Below are positions 45,394-53,015 of a stretch of 64,000 nt of DNA, piece after piece. Origin of the DNA: Micromonospora radicis (GTDB taxonomy: Bacteria; Actinomycetota; Actinomycetes; Mycobacteriales; Micromonosporaceae); the NCBI RefSeq assembly GCF_003583405.1, contig NZ_QXEC01000024.1, positions 20,641 through 84,640 of the forward strand, written 5' to 3'. Made by a program: the position numbers and the translations under genes. Positions within the stretch are counted from its first letter, which is position 1, and each line of letters starts with the position of its first letter. The notes under the pieces are model-generated. The model saw only the letters and a list, made by a program, of their open reading frames with translations. It was not told where the DNA came from and searched no databases.

Positions 45394-46394
45394 GAGCAGC
45401 TCAACGCCGTCCGCAGGGCCTGCAGGTTGGTTCGCATCACCGAAAGGTAGTCCCCGCCGTTCTCCGCGGACAGGCCCTCCAGCGGATCCAGCACCGCGGT
45501 CTCGGCACCGACCTCCCGGGCGATCGTCTCGGCGACCTTCGGGCTGACCAGCGTCTCGAAGAAGATCGTGGTGGCGCCGTGCTCCCGGGCCTCCTCGATG
45601 ACCGATGCCAGCCGCTGCGGCGACGGCTCGTTCTCGGGGGAGAGGCCGGTGATGCCGATCTGCTCCAGTTGGTACTTCTGCGCCAGGTAGCCGAACGCCG
45701 TGTGACTGACCACGATCTCCCGGCGTTGGCAGGTCTTCAACCCTTCGGTGAACTCGGTGTCGAGCTGTGCCAGCTCGGTACGCAGCGCGGCGGCCCGGGT
45801 GGTGTAGTCGCCGGCCCGGTCCGGGTCGACGGCGCCGAGCCGCTCGGCCAGCTTGTCGCCGATGGTGGCCAGTCGGGTCGGGTCGAGCCAGACGTGCGGA
45901 TCCTTCGCGCCGTCCGTCCCCTCCTCGGCGTGCTCCTCGTCGGCGTGGTCCCCGTCCCCGTCCCCGTCCCCGTCCCCGTCCCCGTGGTCGTGGTCGTGGT
46001 CGTGGCCGCCGGCGGTGGCGTCCAGCAGCGGCTCGACGCCGGCCACGTCGAACGCCCGGTCACCGGCGTTCTGCTCGATCGCCTCGTCCACGGCCGGCTG
46101 GAAGCCGTGCAGGAAGACCACCAGTTCGGCCTCGATGATCTGCCCGATCTGGCGCGGGTTCAGCTCCAGGTCGTGCGGTTCGGCGCCGGGACGGGCCAGG
46201 TTGGTCACCGCGACGGCGTCGCCGCCGACGCGCTCGGCGAGGAACTGCAGGGGGTAGAAGCCGGCCACCACGTCGATCCGGTCCGGGTCGACGCCCCCGC
46301 CACCGCCGTCGGTGGCGCAGGCGGTGGCGCCGGCCAGGGTGAGCACGGTGGCCGCGGTGGCGGCCAGGGCACGGGTGGTGGTGCGGAGGGTCAT
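45390..46394 (-). CDS. znuA: zinc ABC transporter substrate-binding protein ZnuA
   Basis: A 334-residue cluster 9 (A-I type) metal-binding lipoprotein. Signal peptide with Cys at TACATDGG; zinc ligand histidines in PGAEPHDLEL, DPHVWLDP and SHTAFGYLA; and the flexible charged loop between the first two, here (HD)n followed by six GD units and DEEHAEE. The loop is thought to gather zinc. ATG 46394 has GGAAGG upstream. First gene of znuA-znuC-znuB, controlled by the palindrome at 46416. Confidence 0.94.
   Translation of the reverse strand: MTLRTTTRALAATAATVLTLAGATACATDGGGGGVDPDRIDVVAGFYPLQFLAERVGGDAVAVTNLARPGAEPHDLELNPRQIGQIIEAELVVFLHGFQPAVDEAIEQNAGDRAFDVAGVEPLLDATAGGHDHDHDHGDGDGDGDGDGDHADEEHAEEGTDGAKDPHVWLDPTRLATIGDKLAERLGAVDPDRAGDYTTRAAALRTELAQLDTEFTEGLKTCQRREIVVSHTAFGYLAQKYQLEQIGITGLSPENEPSPQRLASVIEEAREHGATTIFFETLVSPKVAETIAREVGAETAVLDPLEGLSAENGGDYLSVMRTNLQALRTALSCS
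45948..46009 (-). repeat. hexanucleotide repeats in the ZnuA metal loop
   Basis: Six copies of GTCCCC (45948-45983) followed by about four of GTGGTC encode (GD)6 and (HD)n on the minus strand. Slippage by whole units keeps the frame and changes loop length. Confidence 0.85.
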
Positions 46395-46415
46395 GACATG
46401 AACCTTCCGCGATAA

Positions 46416-46430
46416 CGACAATGATTGTCA
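46416..46430 (-). promoter_or_regulatory. Zur-box-like palindrome upstream of znuA
   Basis: CGACAATGATTGTCA, a 13-bp perfect palindrome core (GACAATGATTGTC), 22 bases before the znuA ATG in an AT-rich stretch. It resembles the actinobacterial Zur consensus TGAAAATGATTTTCA. Predicted to repress znuACB when zinc is sufficient. Confidence 0.8.
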
Positions 46431-46449
46431 AAAACGCATGATTGCATGT

Positions 46450-46707
46450 CTAGAGCAGCTTGACCAGGCCGACGGCGACCAGCAGGGTCAACATCAACAG
46501 CCGGATCAGCCGCGTCGTCGGCGTCTGCACCCGCCAGGTGGTCGTCATCAGGGCGGCCAACCCGCCCGCGAGCAGCAGGGTCAACAACCCGCCGAACACT
46601 CCCGGGGTGAAGAAGGCGACCAGCACCAGGAGCAGGGTGACCAGGAACACCGTCGTCGGGTTGACCCGGGCCAGCCGGCCGGTGATCCCGCGCTGCGTAC
46701 GCTGCAT
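46450..46707 (-). CDS. small two- to three-span membrane protein (DUF6703-like)
   Basis: An 85-residue hydrophobic protein: basic N-terminus (QRTQRGITGRLARVNP), spans TVFLVTLLLVLVAFFTPGVF, GGLLTLLLAGGLAALMTTTW and LIRLLMLTLLVAVGLVKLL. It resembles the small actinobacterial family DUF6703, function unknown; the assignment is from memory. ATG 46707 lies seven bases after TAGAGT and has no ribosome binding site, so it is probably leaderless. Divergent from the monooxygenase-like gene. Confidence 0.75.
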   Translation of the reverse strand: MQRTQRGITGRLARVNPTTVFLVTLLLVLVAFFTPGVFGGLLTLLLAGGLAALMTTTWRVQTPTTRLIRLLMLTLLVAVGLVKLL

Positions 46708-46714
46708 CCCACAG

Positions 46715-46720
46715 ACTCTA
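46715..46720 (-). promoter_or_regulatory. -10 hexamer TAGAGT of a leaderless promoter
   Basis: Minus strand: TAGAGT, seven bases, ATG 46707. Confidence 0.5.
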
Positions 46721-46736
46721 CGAGGAGGAGAACCCG

Positions 46737-47078
46737 GTGCTCGTGACCAACCGGTTCGTGGTCGACGACGACGAGGCGTCGGACTTCACCGCCCGGGCCC
46801 ACGCGGCCCTCGCCGCCCTCGCCGCCCGGCCCGGGTACCTGCGCGGGCAGCTGGTCCGGGCGTTGGACGACCCTCGACACTGGTGCCTGGTCACCGAGTG
46901 GGAGTCCGTCGGCACCTACCGGCGGGCCCTCGGCGGCTTCGACGTCAAGGTCACGGCGGTACCGCTGCTCGCGCAGAGCATCGACGAGCCGTCCGCCTAC
47001 GAGACGCTGGCCAACGCCGCGCCCGGTGGCGACGTGGTGCCGGTCGCCAGTGATCGGGCTGCGGGCCCTTACCGCTGA
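46737..47078 (+). CDS. antibiotic biosynthesis monooxygenase (ABM) domain protein
   Basis: A 113-residue dimeric alpha-beta-barrel protein of the ABM/YgiN type: VTNRFVVDDDEASDFTARAH, then PGYLRGQLVRALDDPRHWCLVTEWES. Members range from quinone-forming oxygenases to haem degraders and many without known activity; no antibiotic cluster is present, so the family name should not be taken as function. GTG 46737 follows a strong GGAGGAG. Confidence 0.8.
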   Translation: MLVTNRFVVDDDEASDFTARAHAALAALAARPGYLRGQLVRALDDPRHWCLVTEWESVGTYRRALGGFDVKVTAVPLLAQSIDEPSAYETLANAAPGGDVVPVASDRAAGPYR

Positions 47079-47090
47079 GCCGGCGGGCAC

Positions 47091-47096
47091 TACGCT
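47091..47096 (+). promoter_or_regulatory. -10 hexamer TACGCT of a leaderless promoter
   Basis: TACGCT, seven bases, then ATG 47104. Confidence 0.45.
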
Positions 47097-47103
47097 GGCT
47101 TCC

Positions 47104-47784
47104 ATGACCGCTCCCGGACCGGCAGCCCCACCACCACACCCCTCGCTGTCCGGTCAGCAGGCACCCCAGGCACCGGGCGAACCGGGCCGTACCGAGCCGG
47201 GCACGCCGCCCCCCGGTGCACCCGCCGCCGCACCCCCGGCTGGCCCCGGCGCCCCCGCGCCCGCTGCCGGCCCCGGCGACGCACCGCCGCCCGGCGGTAC
47301 CGAGCCGGGTGTGCCGACCCCGCCGGCCGGCCCCGGGGTGACGCCGCCGTTCGCCGCACCGCCCACCGAGGGCAGCCGGTCCCGGCTCTGGCTCGGCCTC
47401 GGTGCCGGCGCGCTGGCCCTGGTGCTCTGCTGCGGCGGTGGCGGTGCGGCCGTGGTCGGCCTGCTGATCAGCGGGGTGCAGGCGATCGACGAGCAGGGCC
47501 GGACGGTCTCCGGCGACTACTACCGGGCCCTGGCCGACGGTGAGTACGCGCGGGCCTACGACCAGCTCTGCGAGGACGCCAAGCGGCGCGAGTCCCGGCA
47601 GGAGTTCGAACGCCGGGCCGCCGCCGAGCCGCAGATCGTCTCCTACCGGGTCGGCGAGGTGGACACCAACACCCTCACCGTGCCGGTGGACGTCACCTTC
47701 GCCGGTGGCGGCCAGGAACGCCAGCAGGTCGTACTCGCCCAGGACCAGCAGACCGGTGGCATGGAGGTCTGCGGAGTCAACTGA
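47104..47784 (+). CDS. Pro-rich membrane-anchored protein with DUF4878-like domain
   Basis: A 226-residue protein: about 95 residues of Pro/Gly/Ala-rich sequence, one span (LWLGLGAGALALVLCCGGGGAAVVGLLIS), then a small extracytoplasmic domain (SGDYYRALADGEYARAYDQL, PQIVSYRVGEVDTNTLTVPV) of the NTF2-like DUF4878/lumazine-binding type. Such proteins are abundant on actinobacterial surfaces; function unknown. ATG 47104 is supported by the -10 element. It lies 113 bases before glyS and has its own promoter. Confidence 0.75.
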   Translation: MTAPGPAAPPPHPSLSGQQAPQAPGEPGRTEPGTPPPGAPAAAPPAGPGAPAPAAGPGDAPPPGGTEPGVPTPPAGPGVTPPFAAPPTEGSRSRLWLGLGAGALALVLCCGGGGAAVVGLLISGVQAIDEQGRTVSGDYYRALADGEYARAYDQLCEDAKRRESRQEFERRAAAEPQIVSYRVGEVDTNTLTVPVDVTFAGGGQERQQVVLAQDQQTGGMEVCGVN

Positions 47785-47897
47785 GCACCCGCAGGTAATG
47801 TGCTGGGTCCGGGGCCCGGGCGGTCGTACCGTTGTCCCGGACCGTTCCGACCATCCCACCGCGTCCCCGCCGACCGCCAGTCGGCGTAGGAGGAAAA

Positions 47898-49277
47898 ATG
47901 CCAGCCGACCGTATCGACGCCATCGTCAGCCTCGCCAAGCGTCGAGGCTTCGTCTTCCCCTCCAGCGAGATCTACGGAGGCACCCGGTCGGCGTGGGACT
48001 ACGGTCCGCTCGGCGTGGAACTCAAGGAGAACGTCCGTCGGCAGTGGTGGAAGACCATGGTCCAGCAGCGGGACGACGTGGTCGGCCTGGACTCGGCGGT
48101 GATCCTGGCCCGGGACGTCTGGGCGGCGTCCGGGCACCTCGACGCCTTCGTGGATCCGCTGACCGAGTGCCAGTCCTGCCACAAGCGGTTCCGCGCCGAC
48201 CACCTGGAGGAGGCGTACGAGGCCAAGCACGGCCGCCCGCCGACCTCTCTGTCGGAGATCAACTGCCCGAACTGCGGCAACAAGGGCACCTTCACCGAAC
48301 CGAAGATGTTCAACGGTCTGATGAAGACCTACCTCGGCCCGGTGGAGAGCGACGAGGGGCTGCACTACCTGCGCCCGGAGACCGCCCAGGGCATCTTCGT
48401 CAACTACAACAACGTGGCGAACGCGGCGCGCAAGAAGCCGCCGTTCGGCATCGCGCAGACCGGCAAGTCGTTCCGCAACGAGATCACCCCGGGCAACTTC
48501 ATCTTCCGTACCCGGGAGTTCGAGCAGATGGAGATGGAGTTCTTCGTCGAGCCCGGCACCGACGAGCAGTGGCACGAGTACTGGCTTCAGGAACGCTGGA
48601 ACTGGTACGTCGACCTCGGGCTCACCGCGGAGAACATGCGCTTCTACGAGCACCCCAAGGAGAAGCTCTCGCACTACTCGAAGCGCACCGTCGACATCGA
48701 GTACCGGTTCCAGTTCGGCGGCACCGAGTTCGCCGAGCTGGAGGGGATCGCCAACCGCACCGACTTCGACCTCGCCACGCACAGCAAGCACTCCGGGGTC
48801 GACCTGTCGTACTTCGACCAGACCAAGAGCGAGCGCTGGGTGCCGTACGTGATCGAGCCGGCCGCCGGCCTGACCCGCGCGGTGCTGGCGTTCCTGCTCG
48901 AGGCGTACGACGTGGACCAGGCGCCGAACGCCAAGGGCAAGATGGAGGAGCGCACCGTGATGCGCTTCGACCCGCGGCTGGCTCCGGTGAAGGTGGCGGT
49001 GCTGCCGCTGTCGCGCAACGAGGCCCTCTCGCCCAAGGCCAAGGATCTCGCCGCGCAGCTGCGCAAGCGTTGGGTGGTGGAGTTCGACGACTCGCAGGCC
49101 ATCGGTCGTCGCTACCGGCGCCAGGACGAGATCGGCACCCCGTTCTGCGTGACCGTCGACTTCGACACCCTGGACGACAACGCGGTGACCATCCGCAACC
49201 GGGACACCATGGGCCAGCAGCGGATCGCCCTGGACCAGGTCGAGCGCTACCTGATCGACCACCTCCCCGGCTGCTGA
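47898..49277 (+). CDS. glyS: glycine--tRNA ligase
   Basis: A class II aminoacyl-tRNA synthetase of the dimeric alpha-2 (eukaryote-like) type used by actinobacteria. 459 residues: motif 1 region (SEIYGGTRSAWDYGPLG), Cys-pairs CQSC and CPNC for zinc, the glycine pocket LRPETAQGIFVNY, motif 2 (SFRNEITPGNFIFRTREFEQ), motif 3 (EPAAGLTRAVLAF) and the anticodon-binding domain. ATG 47898 follows GGAGGAAAA. Full length. Confidence 0.97.
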   Translation: MPADRIDAIVSLAKRRGFVFPSSEIYGGTRSAWDYGPLGVELKENVRRQWWKTMVQQRDDVVGLDSAVILARDVWAASGHLDAFVDPLTECQSCHKRFRADHLEEAYEAKHGRPPTSLSEINCPNCGNKGTFTEPKMFNGLMKTYLGPVESDEGLHYLRPETAQGIFVNYNNVANAARKKPPFGIAQTGKSFRNEITPGNFIFRTREFEQMEMEFFVEPGTDEQWHEYWLQERWNWYVDLGLTAENMRFYEHPKEKLSHYSKRTVDIEYRFQFGGTEFAELEGIANRTDFDLATHSKHSGVDLSYFDQTKSERWVPYVIEPAAGLTRAVLAFLLEAYDVDQAPNAKGKMEERTVMRFDPRLAPVKVAVLPLSRNEALSPKAKDLAAQLRKRWVVEFDDSQAIGRRYRRQDEIGTPFCVTVDFDTLDDNAVTIRNRDTMGQQRIALDQVERYLIDHLPGC

Positions 49278-49289
49278 GCGGGTAAGGAA

Positions 49290-49326
49290 CGGCCCCTCCG
49301 CGACGCCTGACATCGCGGAGGGGCCG
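49290..49326 (+). terminator. terminator after glyS
   Basis: A 14-bp perfect stem (CGGCCCCTCCGCGA and complement, 9-nt loop) 12 bases after the stop, followed by CTTGCTT. Confidence 0.85.
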
Positions 49327-49332
49327 CTTGCT

Positions 49333-49338
49333 TACACT
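49333..49338 (+). promoter_or_regulatory. -10 hexamer TACACT of a leaderless dus promoter
   Basis: TACACT, six bases, then GTG 49345; it begins seven bases beyond the glyS terminator. No ribosome binding site. Confidence 0.55.
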
Positions 49339-49344
49339 TGGGCG

Positions 49345-50514
49345 GTGACCATGCCAAGTGCTGCCCTGGGGCCGTTGAGCATCGGGCGGCACCAGGTGTG
49401 GCCGCCGGTGGTGCTCGCCCCGATGGCGGGTATCACCAACGTCGGGTTCCGGCAGCTCTGTCGGGAGCAGGGCGGTGGCATCTACGTCTGCGAGATGATC
49501 ACCACGGTCGCCCTGGTCGAGCGGAACCCGAAGACGCTGCGGATGATCGCGTTCGGTGCCGACGAGTCGCCGCGCAGCCTGCAGCTCTACGGCACCGACC
49601 CGGAGACGACCGCCGCCGCCGTGCGGATCGTGGCCGAGAAGAACCTCGCCGACCACATCGACCTGAACTTCGGCTGCCCGGTGCCGAAGGTCACCCGGCG
49701 GGGCGGCGGTGCGGCGCTGCCCTGGCGCCGACGGCTCTTCGCCCGCCTGGTCCGGGCCGCGGTGGAGGCCGCGTCACCCGCCGGGGTGCCGGTCACGGTC
49801 AAGATGCGCAAGGGCATCGACGACGACCACCTGACGTACGTCGAGGCGGGGCTGGCCGCGCAGGACGCCGGAGTCGCCGCGGTCGCCCTGCACGGGCGTA
49901 CGGCCGCGCAACGCTACTCGGGCACCGCGGACTGGGACGCCATCGCCACCCTCAAGCAGGCCCTCGACGTACCGGTGCTGGGCAACGGCGACATCTGGGA
50001 GGCCGACGACGCGCTGCGGATGGTGGCGCACACCGGCGTCGACGGGGTGGTGATCGGGCGGGGCTGCCTGGGTCGGCCGTGGCTCTTCGCCGACCTGGAG
50101 GCCGCGTTCGCCGGTCGCGCCGACCGGCGGCTGCCCAGCCTCGGCGAGGTGGCGGCGACCATGCGCCGGCACGCCGAACTGCTGGTCGAGCAGTTCACCG
50201 CCGGTGCCCGTAACCCGGCGCGGGGCGAGCGGGACGGCTGCACCGACTTCCGCAAGCACGTCGCCTGGTATCTCAAGGGCTTTCCGATCGGCAGCGAGTT
50301 GCGCCGCGCCCTCGCGATGATCGACAGCCTGGCCCAGCTCGACGACCTGCTCGGCAAGCTGGACCCGTCGGTACCGTTCCCGGTGGAGACGCTGGGCCAG
50401 CCGCGCGGGCGAACCAACTCACCCGGCAAGGTGTTCCTGCCCGACGGCTGGCTGGCCAGCCGGGATGACGACACCGTCCCCGAAGGCGCCGAGCTGGACG
50501 ACTCCGGCGGCTGA
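49345..50514 (+). CDS. dusB: tRNA dihydrouridine synthase, DusB type
   Basis: An FMN-dependent enzyme that reduces uridine in the tRNA D-loop. The 389-residue product has the TIM barrel with LAPMAGITNVGFRQLC, EMITTVALVER, the catalytic cysteine in LNFGCPVPKVTRRGGG, VTVKMRKGIDDDH, LHGRTAAQRYSG, GNGDI and GVVIGRGCLGRPWLF, and a C-terminal helical tRNA-binding domain (CTDFRKHVAWYLKGFP). GTG 49345 is supported by the leaderless promoter; ATG 49351 is two codons later. Confidence 0.94.
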   Translation: MTMPSAALGPLSIGRHQVWPPVVLAPMAGITNVGFRQLCREQGGGIYVCEMITTVALVERNPKTLRMIAFGADESPRSLQLYGTDPETTAAAVRIVAEKNLADHIDLNFGCPVPKVTRRGGGAALPWRRRLFARLVRAAVEAASPAGVPVTVKMRKGIDDDHLTYVEAGLAAQDAGVAAVALHGRTAAQRYSGTADWDAIATLKQALDVPVLGNGDIWEADDALRMVAHTGVDGVVIGRGCLGRPWLFADLEAAFAGRADRRLPSLGEVAATMRRHAELLVEQFTAGARNPARGERDGCTDFRKHVAWYLKGFPIGSELRRALAMIDSLAQLDDLLGKLDPSVPFPVETLGQPRGRTNSPGKVFLPDGWLASRDDDTVPEGAELDDSGG

Positions 50515-50784
50515 CCCCCCGCCCTCCACCGCCCGCCCCGCTGCCCCCGCTGCCCCCGCCCTCCCCTCCCGATCACAGATCTTGCACTGTGCGTCGGCCT
50601 GGCCCTCTCCCTCGTTGATCTTGCACTTTGTGTCGGGGCGAAAGCCATCTTCCTGGCATCTCGGCGACCGAGAGTGCAAGATCTGAGGCTGGGCCGACCC
50701 CTGGGGCTGGGCCGACGCCGGGGGCTGGGGCCGACCCCTGGGCTGGGCCGACCCCTGGGGCTGGGCCGACACCGGGGGTGACGA
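50515..50784. repeat. intergenic element with GATCTTGCAC repeats and short direct repeats
   Basis: C-rich run (50515-50570), CAGATCTTGCACTGTGCGTC at 50576, GATCTTGCACTTTGTGTCGG at about 50617 and the inverted partner GCGACCGAGAGTGCAAGATC at 50664, followed by repeated GGGGCTGGGCCGACCCCT units (50689-50780). It separates convergent dusB and the GH20 gene. Related to the element at 42841. Confidence 0.6.
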
Positions 50785-52701
50785 TCAGTTCTGGGCGGAT
50801 GGGGTCGTGCTTCGGTCTGACGGTGCGGACCGGGGTACGGGGACGGGTGGCTGTGCCGGCCAGGGCACCTCGGGGGCGCGGTGGTACGCGATCCCGGCCG
50901 CGGTCCAGCGGGGGCCGTGGCCGGCCAGCCGCTGCCGGAAGTCCGCCCAGTCGTGGCGGGACCGGGGTGACCAGGCCAGTTCGGCGATGGCGGGCAGCCG
51001 GGGGAAGAGCATGAACTCGACCTCGGCGCGGGTGGTCACCGACTCGGTCCACAGCGGCGCCTCGATGCCGAGCACCGCCTCGGCCGGTACGCCAGCGAGG
51101 TGGTCGCCCGGATCCCAGTCGTACGCCCGGGGCACGTCGATCAGGCCGGCCCAGTCGTGCCCGATCGGGGTGTCCGGGGCGTACTTCATGTCCAGGTAGG
51201 CGTGGTTGCCGGGGGAGAGGACGAGGCGGGCGCCGCGGCGTACCGCGTCGGCGGTCACCGGGTCGTCGCCGGAGGTGCCCCACCATTGCAGGATCCGGCC
51301 GTCGACGTGCGCCGCCGGGGCGATCTGGTGCCAGCCGACGACCGTCTTGCCGAGCCCGGCGACGATCCGCTGTACCCGTTCGACGAACCGGGCGTAGACG
51401 TCGGCGGGCACCTTGAACGCCTCGTCGCCGCCGATGTGCAGCCACTGGCCGGGGGTGAGCGTGGCGAGTTCGCCGAGCACGTCGGCGACGAAGTCGTACG
51501 TGCGCTCGTTGGCCGGGTCGACGTAGCTGAACCCGACCTCGGTGCCGGTGTACGGCGGCGGTGCGGTGTGGTCCGGCGCGAGTTCCGGGTAGGCGACCAG
51601 CGCGGCGTTGGTGTGGCCGGGCAGGTCGACCTCGGGGATCACGGTGACGTGCCGGGCGGCGGCGTACGCCACGATCCGGCGGTAGTCGGCCCGGGTGTAG
51701 TGCCCGCCGGGCCCGCCACCGACCTCGGTGGCGCCGCCGACGACCGCCAGCCGGGGCCAGGAGTCGACGGCGATCCGCCAGCCCTGGTCGTCGGTGAGGT
51801 GCAGGTGCAGCCGGTTGAGCTTGTACCGGGCCAGGTGGTCGATCAACCGCAGCACGTCGGCGACGGGGAAGAAGTGGCGCGACACGTCGAGCATCGCGCC
51901 GCGGTGCGGGTAGCGGGGCCGGTCGAGGATCGACCCGCCGGGCAGCACCCAGCGTTCGGCGACCGGCGTGCCGCTCTCGACCGCGGGTGGGAGCAGTTGC
52001 CGCAGCGTCTGTACCGCGTGGAAGAGCCCGGTGGCGGTGCGGGCGCGGATGCGTACCCCGCCGGTGGTGACGGCCAGCCGGTAGCCCTCGGCGCCCAGGT
52101 CGGCGTCGTCGGTCAGCTGTAGGGCGATGCCGCCGGTCGGCGTCGCGCCGACGGTGTCGGTGACCGGCAGCGGGTACCCGGTGGCGGGGCGCAGCAGCGC
52201 GGCGAGCTGCTCGCCGACGGCCAGCGCGGCCGGGTCGGCGCTGACCCGGATCACCGCGTCGGCGGGCAGCAGGTAGTCGGCGGTGGTGTCCGGCTCGACC
52301 CGTTCCGGCGCGGGCACCACGTCGCCCAGCCGGACCGGCGCCGGTGGGGCGATCAGCGCCGCCGCCTGCCGCTGCGCCACGGCCGCCAGCTCCCCGGCGG
52401 TACGCCCCACCGCCGCGCCACCGCCGGGCCCGAGGGCGTCGGGTGCGGCGGTCTCGGGTGCGGCGGTCTCGGGGTCGGCCTCGTCGGCCGGGACGCCCGG
52501 GGCCGCCGGGACGCCCGGGGCCGCCGGGACGCCCGGGGCCGCCGGGACGCCCGGGGCCGCCGGGACGCCCGGGGCCGCCGGGACGCCCGGGGCCGCCGGG
52601 ACGCCCGGGGCAATCGGGACGCTCGGGGCAATCGGGACGGTCGGGGCCGCCGGGACGGTCGGGTCGGACGGTTCCGGTGCGGTGCGGGACGGCGAGGACA
52701 C
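50785..52701 (-). CDS. beta-N-acetylhexosaminidase, GH20
   Basis: Removes terminal GlcNAc/GalNAc from chitobiose or glycans by substrate-assisted catalysis. The 638-residue product has a repetitive N-terminus (six GVPAAP units and a seventh GVPADE), a GH20b domain (ALLRPATGYPLPVTD), and the catalytic TIM barrel with RGAMLDVSRHFFPV, HLHLTDDQGWR, IPEVDLPGHTNAAL and the catalytic pair in LHIGGDEAF. There is no visible signal peptide, so it is either cytoplasmic or exported by another route. The start GTG 52701 is the first in frame, and the repeats make the true start uncertain. A LacI-type operator lies 112 bases upstream. Confidence 0.9.
   Translation of the reverse strand: MSSPSRTAPEPSDPTVPAAPTVPIAPSVPIAPGVPAAPGVPAAPGVPAAPGVPAAPGVPAAPGVPAAPGVPADEADPETAAPETAAPDALGPGGGAAVGRTAGELAAVAQRQAAALIAPPAPVRLGDVVPAPERVEPDTTADYLLPADAVIRVSADPAALAVGEQLAALLRPATGYPLPVTDTVGATPTGGIALQLTDDADLGAEGYRLAVTTGGVRIRARTATGLFHAVQTLRQLLPPAVESGTPVAERWVLPGGSILDRPRYPHRGAMLDVSRHFFPVADVLRLIDHLARYKLNRLHLHLTDDQGWRIAVDSWPRLAVVGGATEVGGGPGGHYTRADYRRIVAYAAARHVTVIPEVDLPGHTNAALVAYPELAPDHTAPPPYTGTEVGFSYVDPANERTYDFVADVLGELATLTPGQWLHIGGDEAFKVPADVYARFVERVQRIVAGLGKTVVGWHQIAPAAHVDGRILQWWGTSGDDPVTADAVRRGARLVLSPGNHAYLDMKYAPDTPIGHDWAGLIDVPRAYDWDPGDHLAGVPAEAVLGIEAPLWTESVTTRAEVEFMLFPRLPAIAELAWSPRSRHDWADFRQRLAGHGPRWTAAGIAYHRAPEVPWPAQPPVPVPRSAPSDRSTTPSAQN
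52488..52640 (-). repeat. 18-bp tandem repeats in the GH20 N-terminus
   Basis: Seven units of CCGGGACGCCCGGGGCCG type followed by degraded units, encoding GVPAAP on the minus strand. In-frame and likely variable in copy number. Confidence 0.9.
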
Positions 52702-53015
52702 GACGAAGGCTCCGGGGGTGTATTCGCGGCGGTTGTGGCAATGGTGCGAGGTGTGGTGACAGGGCGTGTCGTCAAGGGTACGGCGAGGTGGGCGGGTGCG
52801 TAATGGTGCGTGTGGAAACGTTCCCAGAAACCGTCACGAACGCGGATAGTCGTGTTTGCTGTGCCTATTGTCACCGAATGGTCCCGGGCCCCGCGTTGTT
52901 CGCTTAACCTTCGCCCACCGATCGGCACGGCTCCCCGGACTACCGGTGATCGGCCCCGGGGTATCGAGAAACTAAACCTTCGTTAAGTGTCAGTCCGGGC
53001 GCGTGGGAGGCTTTG
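52702..53015. other. 314-bp divergent regulatory region, GH20 / ppdK
   Basis: No gene is visible. It carries the GH20 promoter side (with the LacI-like palindrome at 52813), a less GC-rich middle (CGTGTTTGCTGTGCCTATTG) and the ppdK leader with AACTAAACCTTCGTTAAG and GGGAGG at 53005. Confidence 0.6.
52813..52826 (-). promoter_or_regulatory. LacI-family operator-like palindrome
   Basis: TGGAAACGTTCCCA fits the pattern TGNNANCGNTNNCA recognised by LacI/CcpA-type repressors, with a central CG. It is 112 bases upstream of the GH20 start, so a sugar-responsive repressor may control the gene. No LacI gene is in the window. Confidence 0.5.

Noticed and set aside
46737..47078. Evidence for an antibiotic biosynthesis cluster
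   Set aside because: The ABM domain is a generic fold name; no synthase, tailoring or export genes surround it.
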